Of a stretch of DNA of 64,000 nt, positions 10,140 through 20,099 are shown piece by piece. Location of the stretch: positions 150,046-214,045 of the forward strand of contig JAIWND010000043.1 in NCBI GenBank assembly GCA_025330725.1, read 5' to 3'. Origin of the DNA: Chlamydoabsidia padenii. Taxonomy: Eukaryota; Mucoromycota; Mucoromycetes; Mucorales; Cunninghamellaceae. The notes beneath the pieces are model-generated. The model saw nothing but the letters and a program-made list of their open reading frames with translations, did no database searches and was not told the DNA's origin. Within the stretch, counting starts at the first letter, position 1, and each line of letters opens with the position of its first letter. The translations under genes were made by a program, and so were the position numbers.

Positions 10140-11609
10140 ATGAATTGTCCCAAAGTTCACTATAGTCAAGTATGGATAAACTGGGGTACATTGAGTGTGA
10201 TTATCCATATCCTCAGCCTGATCCCACTCTACCCGATGCTTTACCATCTATCCCAAACCACTGAGACCCATATGGAGAGACTATGTGCTCAAGTGAACGC
10301 ATCGATCAATAATATCCCCGTCTTGTTCCAGCAACATCTGCAACGGATTCATCAAAGCATAGTGAGGCAATTAGGTCAAGCCATGATGGGGATCGTCAGT
10401 ATTATTCACGTTGCCTTGTTGTGGTTTGTCGATATGTATAAATCCACCTACCGTTGTTTGATCGTGTTTGCCATCCAGTCCTTGTTGGGCGTGTTAACCC
10501 GTTTAACCGCACCGATCCAAGCCGTTGCCGATTCCGTCTTGACCACTATTAACGATACCTTGTTTGATCATGATCATCCTATCTTTACCCATTTATCCAA
10601 CTGGACCCAGTCAATGGAGGAGACACAAATCAGACTGAATCAATGGACAAATGGGACAGATCCAATGAATGAATGGCTATCGGGTCCATTTGATGCCCTG
10701 AAACAACACATTAATGCCACGTTTAGTAACCAACATGTTAGTACCATGGATATCGTTAATAATAATACTACTACTTACTGTGATCCCATACCTGTGATTG
10801 AAGAGGTGCGTACCGTGTATGCCAAGATCATCTTTAGTCTGAATATCGCCATGGGAGTGCTTTTTGGTGCCCTGATCCTGTGCATGTTAGCCAACCTTGT
10901 TCGATTAAGATATCACCACCACCATCACCACCAATCCTCGGTTCAACCTACAAAGACATGTCTTGGTGTAGCTGTGGTTGGACTCTGTACTCATTATTAC
11001 CTTTTACTTTTCGCCACCCATGTCATTACTACCACCACGGGGATCCAGCGGCAACAAAGTATTCTATGGAATACCACCAACCAATGGATCGCACAGTCAG
11101 AGACAATGATCAATGACCAATTGTTTGCTTCCGTTCGTGCATTTGCTGTTCCCATTAGTAGCACTTTGGATAGTGTCATTAATCACCTGTCGGATTTGAT
11201 CAAGGACACGGTGGGAGGCACATTGATGGAAACACCTGCCAAGCAAGTCCTGGATTGTTTGGTGTTGAATAAACTAGATACATTGCAAGATGGTGTAAAA
11301 TGGATTGTAAGTAGAATGAGAAAAGAAAAAAAAAAAGAAAAAGGCCGTCTAACTACTTTTTTTTCCCCCTTGATACAGATCGACAGTGGCGGAGTTGAAT
11401 TACCGAGGATTCAAGCAATGCCACTTTTTCCCACCCCACAGTTGAATCCTTCTATTATTCTCGATGCATTCAAAGACTATTTACAATCCAAAGTCTATAT
11501 TTATTGGGTGCTTTTCATTATAGGGATAACAAGTGTCGTCATAAATGCCATCCTTACCAAACGCATTGATCCAAACAGTAACACCATCATCAAGTCATCA
11601 ATGAAATAA
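10140..11609 (+). CDS. PRM1: Plasma membrane fusion protein PRM1-like
   Basis: Multi-span membrane protein of the PRM1 family, which acts in plasma-membrane merger during mating-cell fusion in ascomycetes. Exons 10140-11306 and 11379-11609 give 465 aa. Membrane segments are predicted near residues 14-38, 80-125, 230-255, 275-295 and at the C-terminus (VYIYWVLFIIGITSVVINAIL). The luminal loops carry several N-glycosylation sequons (NTT, NGT, NAT, NNT). The family-typical stretch is QVLDCLVLNKLDTLQDGVKW, followed after splicing by IIDSGGVELPRIQ; the usual family form is C-L-V-x-x-K-I-x-x-I-x-x-G-L-x-W-v. The 72-nt intron is in frame and stop-free. Retention would insert a Lys-rich 24-residue block, but splicing restores the conserved spacing. 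A natural six-His run follows the third membrane segment. It is convergent with the SET/MYND gene. Confidence 0.88.
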   Translation: MNCPKVHYSQVWINWGTLSVIIHILSLIPLYPMLYHLSQTTETHMERLCAQVNASINNIPVLFQQHLQRIHQSIVRQLGQAMMGIVSIIHVALLWFVDMYKSTYRCLIVFAIQSLLGVLTRLTAPIQAVADSVLTTINDTLFDHDHPIFTHLSNWTQSMEETQIRLNQWTNGTDPMNEWLSGPFDALKQHINATFSNQHVSTMDIVNNNTTTYCDPIPVIEEVRTVYAKIIFSLNIAMGVLFGALILCMLANLVRLRYHHHHHHQSSVQPTKTCLGVAVVGLCTHYYLLLFATHVITTTTGIQRQQSILWNTTNQWIAQSETMINDQLFASVRAFAVPISSTLDSVINHLSDLIKDTVGGTLMETPAKQVLDCLVLNKLDTLQDGVKWIVSRMRKEKKKEKGRLTTFFSPLIQIDSGGVELPRIQAMPLFPTPQLNPSIILDAFKDYLQSKVYIYWVLFIIGITSVVINAILTKRIDPNSNTIIKSSMK

Positions 11610-11641
11610 AATAAAAGTACATGGTTGTTTATTATCATGAT

Positions 11642-11664
11642 CATATATATATATATATATATAT
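11642..11664. repeat. (TA)n microsatellite between convergent 3' ends
   Basis: About eleven TA dinucleotides lie between the PRM1 stop and the SET/MYND stop codon, in the short (75 nt) convergent intergenic gap. Confidence 0.8.
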
Positions 11665-11684
11665 TAACAACTAGACTACATTTT

Positions 11685-13379
11685 CTATTCTTTTAATTTC
11701 TGTTCACGTAAAAAGATCCATTCCAATTCGATCACTTCACGCCATTGTTCCCCCTTTTTACCCACAGCATGAGCGAGTGTTTCCTTGGCCAATAGGATCC
11801 AGCGCCGTACCCCCCGTTCATACGCTACCTCCAACGCTTTCCCTTGGCCAACCAATTGAGATTTGATGAGAGAATTCCAGCTACATTTTGCCAAGAGTAA
11901 CAAGTGTTGAGCAATGAGTGGATGATAAGGTGGGTAGATCCAACAAAACTGTATGAGCACATACATAGCTAATTTCACCGCATTCCGCCAATGACCCCGA
12001 TTCATTTCATCGTATAGTAAATGGGCTGCACTCGCCAACCACTCGAGTCGCCAAGGTATTATCTCTGTTGTGGTAGGGTAGGATTGGAGCAATGTCAGGA
12101 CGTGGTGGAGGATGGCTTGATAAGTGGGTGGTACCCTTGGTTGAGCATGTTTAGGTCGAGGATCATCAAAGTAAGAGAGAGCAGCACGGCCATGTCGTTG
12201 TCGTCGTTGATAATAGGATCGATCGGTGGACCATAAATAAGGAGCAAAATATTGGATGACGAAATGGGTATAAGTGGCCAAGGTCAAGGGTTGATGAGGA
12301 GGAGGCATACCATCATGTCGACGGTCATATAAACGACACATTTCCAATAAATCCCACTCGTTCACTTGTTGTAATAGAGTGGCCCGTAATAATTCATTTG
12401 TATTGTTCATCTTTGTTGTTGTTGGTATGCCACGTCGTAATAAAGCCAACGCCTTCTCTTGATCCATCGCTTGGTTTCCCAATAAAAGAGTATCGATTTG
12501 ATGATACATGCCATCACCCAAGCAACGATGGCATTGGCATGTGAATGAGTACCTGTCCATGAGACTAGATTGACGATGATGATAATCATAAGCTGGATCC
12601 ACATAGTCAATAGTGATTTCTTGATGTGGTGCAATAGGTTCAATCGCTATGATCGAGGCAAGGGCGTCTTCATACACAATGACAGCATTAGGTCGACAGG
12701 AATGATTGATCAAGGAGGCTACGGGATAAATACCTCTACCCACCGGAAACAAGTGATCATCAAGGATATCCATAGTGTTACGTTGACATGTCGCCCAATA
12801 GCCAGTCAATTGATCAATGGTCAAGCCGCTGCTGATTAAATACCGCCGTGAGAGGGCATAATGGGCCAATCTTGTCGATGATGATAAAGGTGTTGCTGTC
12901 AAACTGTCAAATGCCGTCATTGTCACATCCACACCTTCCTCCTCCTTGTCGTTGCTTCTTTGGTTGTGTTGTAGTGTTCGTTTGTACCGCCAGCAGTTCA
13001 AACTAATGCGTTCCAATAATTCCAGATCGAGCACTTCTTGTTCCCCGAGTTGTTGTTTTCCTTCTTGTTGTTTTTGGGGACGACATGTATATTGGTGGTA
13101 TGTGAGCCAGGCATTCTTGAAACAAGCCACATCACAAAAATAAGCTGCTTGACATTGAGAGCATCGTTGTAAACTGTGGAGAGGTGGTGGTTTATGGAAG
13201 CAATAGTTACAGACTTGATGGCGACTGGAGGGTAAAACGACTGTACCTAAAGGTTGAGAGGTGACTAAGACACTGCCTCGTTCATGGTGTCGACTGGACA
13301 AGACAGATTTTCCTTCGGCATGTGGTGATGATTGTAAATATAATCCATGACAAGTCAAGTAATCATCCAAAACTGTCAT
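11685..13379 (-). CDS. SMYD-type SET/MYND lysine methyltransferase
   Basis: Predicted S-adenosylmethionine-dependent protein-lysine methyltransferase, cytosolic or nuclear. Single exon, 564 aa. A split SET domain surrounds a MYND zinc finger at about residues 57-99 (CNYC, CSQC, FCDVAC and HQYTC giving the C-x2-C, C-x2-C, C-x3-C and H-x3-C ligands). The SET core has the NHSCRPN signature at 225-231 and EITIDYVD at 254-261 with the catalytic Tyr. A post-SET zinc cluster CQCHRC follows at 281-286. The C-terminal half is helical, as in SMYD proteins. It starts divergently from the MDV1-like gene, sharing about 350 nt of promoter. The substrate (histone or non-histone) cannot be told from sequence. 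Confidence 0.92.
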   Translation of the reverse strand: MTVLDDYLTCHGLYLQSSPHAEGKSVLSSRHHERGSVLVTSQPLGTVVLPSSRHQVCNYCFHKPPPLHSLQRCSQCQAAYFCDVACFKNAWLTYHQYTCRPQKQQEGKQQLGEQEVLDLELLERISLNCWRYKRTLQHNQRSNDKEEEGVDVTMTAFDSLTATPLSSSTRLAHYALSRRYLISSGLTIDQLTGYWATCQRNTMDILDDHLFPVGRGIYPVASLINHSCRPNAVIVYEDALASIIAIEPIAPHQEITIDYVDPAYDYHHRQSSLMDRYSFTCQCHRCLGDGMYHQIDTLLLGNQAMDQEKALALLRRGIPTTTKMNNTNELLRATLLQQVNEWDLLEMCRLYDRRHDGMPPPHQPLTLATYTHFVIQYFAPYLWSTDRSYYQRRQRHGRAALSYFDDPRPKHAQPRVPPTYQAILHHVLTLLQSYPTTTEIIPWRLEWLASAAHLLYDEMNRGHWRNAVKLAMYVLIQFCWIYPPYHPLIAQHLLLLAKCSWNSLIKSQLVGQGKALEVAYERGVRRWILLAKETLAHAVGKKGEQWREVIELEWIFLREQKLKE

Positions 13380-13732
13380 GATGACTGATCAGAAATAGAG
13401 TAAAAGAAGATTGGGGGTCAAGAAGAGAAAAAAAAAAAAAATTGCCCACCCGCCCTTAAATTGGCAATCTGCCCCACACTCGGAATCTTTTTCTCCCGGG
13501 ATTGTAGTTGACCGGGATTTGAAATATTCCCTTCCCCCCTTTTTTTTCAAGAAAGGAAAAAGAAACTCCCCCACCTTTTTCTTCTTTTCATTCCTCGTTT
13601 TATACCCTTAACAATAATTCCTTTTTAAACTAGTCTTTTATACATTCCATCTCGGTCTGTTTCATTCATAGACTCACGACTCACTAGGTGTTATCCCCTA
13701 CAACAGCATACATCCTCATTGATCCTCTCATC

Positions 13733-15980
13733 ATGGATAACACCCTCTCTTCTCGACTTACTGGATCGGCAATAGCAGTTCGTGACAAAGCCATGGGTTT
13801 GGCCACTATTGCTCACACTTGGCTTCACCCTGTCACTCACTTTGAATCACTCACCACTGTCATGTTTAGTCCTTTGGCCGCTCATCCCGTCTACCGTAGT
13901 GAATCCATGGTCAAGGCCATTCACTTAGCACAACAACATCAACGACCGTCATTGGGCTCAGAACTGGTTTTACATGTCAACACAACGTCTTGTCATCCTT
14001 GGCCTTCAAGCTCCACTTTGCTCGAGGCGGACATTCCGGAACCAACATTACCACTCTCTCTCTTTCAAGGATTTGCCACCACATACCCTTCTTTGACAAG
14101 TAAAACGTTGCCAAGGAAATCAACACAACGGAAAAAGCAACAACATTTGGATAGCAATACACTAGCAGGTAAAACATGGGTTTGTGGAATAGATAAGAAA
14201 ACTGATCTTTTAATTTAAATAGATCAACCTGGATCATTGAAACGGATTTATGCTGAACGAGAAAGGAAACTGTATGAAAGCGATAAACTGGAAATGCAAA
14301 TGGTAAAATTGTCATTAATTTGGAGGGGATAACGGAACGGTAACAGTTGTTGTATTTATTTTTTAGACATCCACCAGTAATGAAATTCGACAGATTGATA
14401 TGCAGATCGATGAATTGATCAACAAACGGAAAACATTGGAAACAAAATGGACGAAACTGGAAGGAAAGGAGCAAGAATTACAATTGAAAAGTAAGTAGAC
14501 AAACTGGGATAAAAATGAAATGTATAACCTACCCTCTATATAGTTGAAGAATTGACGAAAAAGATCATGGATGAAACAGGCGACAGCCATTCCACCACTA
14601 AACTATCACAATCTGAATACGATGATAATGATAATGATTATAACGATAATAATGATGATGAATATGACTTTGGGGAATGTATCAAGGTAATATCAAACAT
14701 GAAATAGGTCAAACTTGGTTTGATTAACCCCCTCTTTATGTATATATAGTCACTCCATGGTCATGAAGGTGGTATTCTCTGTGTCGACTTTGATCATGCT
14801 AAAGGCACACTGGTCTCTTCTTCCTTGGACGATACTTTACGGGTGTGGGATCTTGATAAAGGACAATACTGTGGGCAATTGCAAGGACATGCTAATCTCG
14901 TGCGATGTTTACAATTAGATGGCAGGCGATTACTAACAGGTGCTGACGATGGGATAATCAAACAATGGGATCTCACTGACTTTGGTAAAGACTCGACCAC
15001 CCTTGACAGTTATTGCTTGTCTTCTTTTGAAGATCATCAAGGTAAAATCACTGCCATTCATGCTGATGCATCTCATTTGGTAAGAAAAGAAAACAAAAAG
15101 GCAAAACTAACATCCTCACTCACTCATACTTTATATATATATATATACGTAAAAAAAGGTATCTGGATCTAATGACAAGACAATGAAATTATGGGATTTG
15201 GAAACTCAGAACTGTGTCCTTACGATGGATGTCATGTGGGCAAGTTCTGGTAGCAACAACTCGTTATTTCAATATATCAACATGACATCTCCTTCTACTG
15301 ATTATATTGGTGCTCTACAATTCTGGAATTTTGCTTTGGCAAGTGGAACCACGGACGGGAAACTAAGAATGTGGGATTGTACGTGGGTCATAAAAAGAAA
15401 GGGGGGCATCTGACTCATCGAGGTTTGCTTTTTTTTTTTTTTGACTAGTACGTACTGGCCAACCTCATCGAACATTACCCGGGCATAAAGGTAAATAAAT
15501 TATCTCATGATCCACCAATAAACTCAACATGTTTATACAATAGGTGCCATCACTGCTTTACAATTTGATGATATCCATTTGGTTAGTGGTAGTGTTGATA
15601 AAACCATTCAGGCAAGTAAACAACAACAACGGAACAAGGATCTATCGTATTCATGCAACTCTATCTTTTTTATTAGGTTTGGGATTTGCGCACTGGATCT
15701 GTGTTTGATACGTTGACCTTTACAGACCCTGTATCAAGTTTAAGATTCGATTCAGGGAAAATCATCAGTGCGGCTTATACTATTGATGTAAGTCCCACAC
15801 ACACATGAAAAAAAAAAAAAAAAAAAAATGTTGATGACTGAAGATATTATATAGATATACAACCGAACATCCTTCCAACATAGCAAGTTGAGCGGTGGAT
15901 CAGTCGATACCTTACAATACAAAAATGATGTCTTGGCCAGTGGAGGAAATGACAAGGTGATTACATTATGGGCCATGTAG
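13733..15980 (+). CDS. WD40 mitochondrial-fission adaptor, MDV1/CAF4-like
   Basis: Adaptor that links the outer-membrane receptor Fis1 to the dynamin Dnm1 in mitochondrial division. Ten exons: 13733-14168, 14223-14302, 14367-14490, 14544-14686, 14750-15079, 15159-15378, 15449-15490, 15544-15611, 15677-15787 and 15855-15980. They give 559 aa in one frame. The N-terminal extension of about 160 residues is followed by a coiled coil (KRIYAERERKLYE through ELINKRKTLETKWTK). An acidic Asp/Asn linker comes next, then a seven-blade WD40 propeller starting at SLHGHEGGILCVDFD and ending NDKVITLWAM. Clear repeats include SLDDTLRVWDL and SGSNDKTMKLWDL. The intron after exon 8 has a GC donor (CAG|GCAAGT) and a normal AG acceptor. 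Order and length match MDV1/CAF4. The single gene cannot be assigned to one or the other. Confidence 0.93.
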
Positions 15981-16345
15981 AATAGACACTCTTTATAATA
16001 GACATATATTATTGTATCAATAAATTGTATTCCATCTTTTTAAATCCAGAGTCAACAAATATCACTACAGGAAATGACATGACTGAAATTGCATAATCAC
16101 CCCTTATTATATAATCACCCATATTCGTATGATGATTTAATTTGATTTATTGGTTGATCAACATGGATCGGTGTCACTACAATATTGCCTATACACTATT
16201 ACTATTACTAAACACCTACATTACATACATACAACTACGAGTACTAGATATTTACTGTGATCTGGCACCATTGCAGCGGCGTCGTTTTCAATCATCATAG
16301 AGGAACTGAAATGTTGATTGATTAGAATATGTGCAAAGTGATAAA

Positions 16346-16696
16346 TTAGGAGTAGTATAATGTTGTTGGGTTGTTGTTTCCCAGAGATAGTGAGGATCTG
16401 TAAGAATAATAAAGAAGTGTGAGTTAATATTAATTGTTATTAAGATGCCTTCTAGAAAAGATACGTACCTATTACTTGAACCAGCTGGTGGTGGCGCTTC
16501 TGTTGACGTTGAAGAAGCTATTACTGGCAGTGTGCTAAACAAAAGAAAAACTAAAAGGTAGATTATGTTGAGGCATCTTTCTTTTTCTTTAACTGTACCT
16601 TGTTTCAGTAGCGCTTCTTTTTTTTTTTTTTTTTTTTTTGGTTGCTTGCCTTATCATACTTCTTGTAGTCGTGTGCGTTTTGGCAGTGTCATCCAT
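16346..16696 (-). CDS. Hypothetical small protein, 71 aa
   Basis: Three exons, 16696-16599, 16534-16469 and 16397-16346, are joined by GT-AG introns with consistent phase. The product begins MDDTAKTHTTTRSMIRQATK, contains a run of Lys encoded by an A(22) tract, then a Ser/Thr/Pro linker (STSTEAPPPAGSSN). It ends SSLSLGNNNPTTLYYS. There is no signal peptide or recognisable domain. The C-terminal residues have the look of a conserved short motif, but no family is known to me. Consistent splicing argues for a gene. The homopolymer inside the coding region makes the frame sensitive to assembly errors. Confidence 0.48.
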
Positions 16697-16896
16697 TAAC
16701 TTTGCTGCATTATTTGTAGTAGATCAAAGAGATGAATGAGAAAGAAAAGAAGGATTTTTTTTTTTTTGTAATGGGATTTTTATTAGGAGACTCCGTCAAA
16801 TTTTTTGAGAGGGAGTTCTGACATGCTGGAATAAGAGTCTATAATTCTAGGTAATTGGCTAATGTAAGATAATTCTAAATCTATTCTAAGGATGGT

Positions 16897-18580
16897 CTAT
16901 GTGAGAGTAGGTGATTGAGTTGGGCGAAGAGTGGAGGCTAGTGTGGTGATGATAGAGTCGGTAATAATGTAAAGATCAAATGTGGTGCGATAAAGGAGAC
17001 ATCGCCAGTGAGCCCACCATATGTGGTGTAAGACGGTGCCACTGGTGATGTAGTATTGAGCCAGGTTGTTGATATTAGTCGATGTGGTTAGAGTGGTGAT
17101 GGTTGTGTAAATGTCGTGTATGGTGAGATACGGTGGAAGATAAGTAGTTGTGATATTACCCCAGATGATTTGTTTGAATGAGCAGCCAACCGCCATATGG
17201 AAGATGTCTTCGTAGTTGGTGTTACAAATAGGGCATAATAGTGTGGAGCTATGATCCCATACAATCCTGTGTCGCTGTATGGGTACCTTTTGTACCAGGA
17301 ATCGATACCATACTGTCCGGGCTTGATGGTTCATTGTGCAAGTCCAGAAAGGAGGAGTTACAGGTAACAAAAAAATCATCGAGTATATAGAAAAAGTATA
17401 TCCTCTTATAATACCTACGGAGTATTACAAGTGCTTTTAGTTTGGCTTATTCTTTTCTATCTACCATGGACTGTAAAAACTTTCTGGACCAACTTGTCCT
17501 AGATGTTCTTCACAGTCCATGGTAAATAGCGTAAGTAATAGGAAATTCAAGATATCGAAATCCAGAAGGTGAACCTGCATGATGATAAATGGTGATGCCA
17601 CCCAGTCATGTTGTAGAGTTGCACTGAGAGAGAAGCCTTCCGTCTTATCGTTGTTAAATTTAGCGTTGAAAACATTGGTTTATTGATGTATATGGTGTTG
17701 TAATCGAGAGAAATCCTGTGTTGAGGATAAGAATACACAAATGTCGTTTGTATAAGCAAGGCATTTCATCGGTGGAGTTGGTTCATGTGTGAATGCCGGA
17801 GGTGATGGATACATGAAGCCGGTGATGAGATGATGGTGTTGGATCGAGAGCAATAAAGGTTCCAGGACGAAATTAAACAAAAGTGGTGAAAGTGAATCCT
17901 CTTGTCGCAAGCCCCGTTGTTGGTCGACAACGTGAGTGAAGGAGCCATTAATATTGATGGATACCCGATTGCCAAAGAAGAGATTAGTAATAGTGGACAT
18001 GAGAGAAGATGGTAGTGCAAACCTTTCCAAGATATAGAGGATTGACCCGGTAATACGCCTTTTTCTGATCCAAAAGAAGCGCAATACCATTAATACGCCA
18101 TGCATTTGCTTGTTCCATGAGTAATTTGAGTACCAGACAGTTTGATGCAATAAAACGACCAGGTACAAACTCAGTTTGATACGGATTAAAGATTGTCTTT
18201 ACCTTAGGTGCTAATCGTCGTGCCAGTATACGAGTGAAGACCTTTGCATCACAGTTAATTAGTGGAATCGGTCGCCAATTCTTAAGCAAAGCCAGATTGT
18301 TCTTCTTTGGAAGTAAACAGACCTTGATTGATTGCCAAGAAGGAGGGAATATGCCATAATCAAGAGCTTCACTATAAACCTTGAGTACCAATGCTCGAAT
18401 AGATTCCAAAAAAAAAAAAAGAGTAAAGATATGTACGGATAGCCGAGACCATCATCACCTGGGCTGCTTGCTGAGAATACCCTACGTGCCTGTTTTTGAA
18501 CTTCAGCCTGTCGTATTCGTCAATACTCGTACTCCCCCAAACAATCCAATATTCAAATCCCACCTTCTCACATTTAAATG
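16897..18580 (-). mobile_element. Degenerate LINE (non-LTR retrotransposon) reverse transcriptase
   Basis: Relic of a non-LTR retrotransposon; the 5' end (endonuclease part) is absent. Broken minus-strand frames give reverse-transcriptase blocks in order. They are SSPGDDGLGYPYISLL (about 18470-18430), IKVCLLPKKNN...NWRPIPLINCDAKVFTRIL, QTEFVPGRFI, QKKAYYRV, GNRVSININGSF, QQRGLRQEDSLSPLLFNF and AYTNDICVFL. A C-terminal zf-RVT-like region (PICNTNYEDIFHMAVGC) follows at 17379-16897. The catalytic positions are altered: the first Asp in the DxxKAYD block reads Tyr, and the YADD box reads YTND. Frames change near 18410, 18030 and 17680. The element is inactive. An A/T homopolymer (18408-18420) interrupts the frame. 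Confidence 0.85.
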
Positions 18581-18599
18581 CCCGTTTGCATGACCTTCT

Positions 18600-19540
18600 C
18601 CCCTTCCATTACACAGAAAGTATAAACTTTACTGTTGCACATCCATCCCTTTACCCTTTATAGAATCATATCAAAACAATACACAACTAAAAGTATATAA
18701 ACCCCATCATCTTTTATTCAAGAAAAAATATAACCCTTTATATCACTTATTTTGATATTCGATTTCTACTACCAGTTATTACAATTATATAGGTGACCAG
18801 AATACTAAAAAACGATTACGGTGTAATATCACGATATTTTAAGATGATGAAATATTAAAAATGTCAATAAAGAATATCACGCATTCATAATGAAGTAAAA
18901 GCTCAGTAATAGTGAAGAAAGATTAACCCATGCGCACCTAATGATGATCTCAGGTAGGTACACGGATCAAGGGGTAATCGGGCTTTAATAATTATGATGG
19001 AGATCTTAAACCCAGAGTAAGACCCATTATAAGAATCCAAACCCTGATCTGAAACCAGACTTCTTTAATACATGGTTTTACTTCACTAAAAACATATAGG
19101 AAAAGAAAAGAAAGAAAAATGTTCTTTTGTCTAAAGTGATCATCAAGGTGAATGATCCAGAATAGAGAGAAACCCTTCCTAACGTATCCTATGTCCAATA
19201 CTTGGTTATAAAAGTAGATCCGTTATAGTTTATTATACATATCTTACGTTTTTTTTTCTATTTATAATAAAGTACACAACAGTCTCATCATATTCCCTTC
19301 GACTAATAATTACAACAACTATAACTACGACAACACGAAACACGACAAGTGGTATTGAAGGCCAAGGGTGGGACCCCTGAAAACAGTACGTCTTTTTGAA
19401 AAACAATGGTGATTGGTATGTATGCAATGGAAAAGTAGCGTGGTAGATGAGGGTCTTTGTCTTCATCATCGTCACCATTATCAATAGGAAATGGCCGGGC
19501 ATCAGCATCATCAATGTAACCACTATTATCAGTATCATCA
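18600..19540. other. AT-rich gene-free interval
   Basis: Very AT-rich sequence between the LINE relic and the next open frame. Only short unsupported frames are present. No repeat units or RNA genes were recognised. Confidence 0.5.
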
Positions 19541-19978
19541 TTACTGATTTTTGTTATGGTGCTGTGAACTGCACGATTTCTTTTTCAAAGATGACCTGGA
19601 AGGAAGGTATTTGGTCCTGTTCGCTACTTTCGTTTCTATTGAATAGTGTAATCTTAACAGTATAGTCTTAATATAATGGAATCGCCGTAATGAATGTTTG
19701 GATAAAAAGTCGTCCATTTCGAACAATAATGTTCCCACTTGTTCCAAATGCTTGCAAATCAAGTATCCACTAGCAAAAACGTATACGCTTCCACAAATCC
19801 ATTGGCCAGCAATAGTGCCATTACCATAATACATACATATATTACCTTGTCGAATCCGACAATTATTCCATTCCTTTTTGAAATTACAGTATATTGTATT
19901 ATCATCAATAACATTTTTAAACACGTCGCTAATTCGTATGTAGATACTATCTACCTTTTCTGATTCATCAATTCTCAC
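19541..19978 (-). other. Cys-rich open frame without ATG start (possible exon)
   Basis: A 145-codon minus-strand frame is open from just after a TGA (near 19983) to 19541. It lacks an ATG near its start, and the first in-frame Met is internal. Codon usage looks coding, and it contains patterned Cys and aromatic residues (NNCRIRQGNICMYYGNGT, QWICGSVYVFASGYLICKHL). It may be an internal or last exon of an unrecognised gene, or a decayed copy. No domain was recognised. Confidence 0.3.
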
Positions 19979-20099
19979 AGGTCAAATTAAAGTGGTATAA
20001 TATTTTTATTCATTGATTAATTAAATATGATTTATTATAACAAACAATCCTAGTTGCACTATGTTTAAATAGGTATTATGGAGGTGTGAGGCGATGCGA

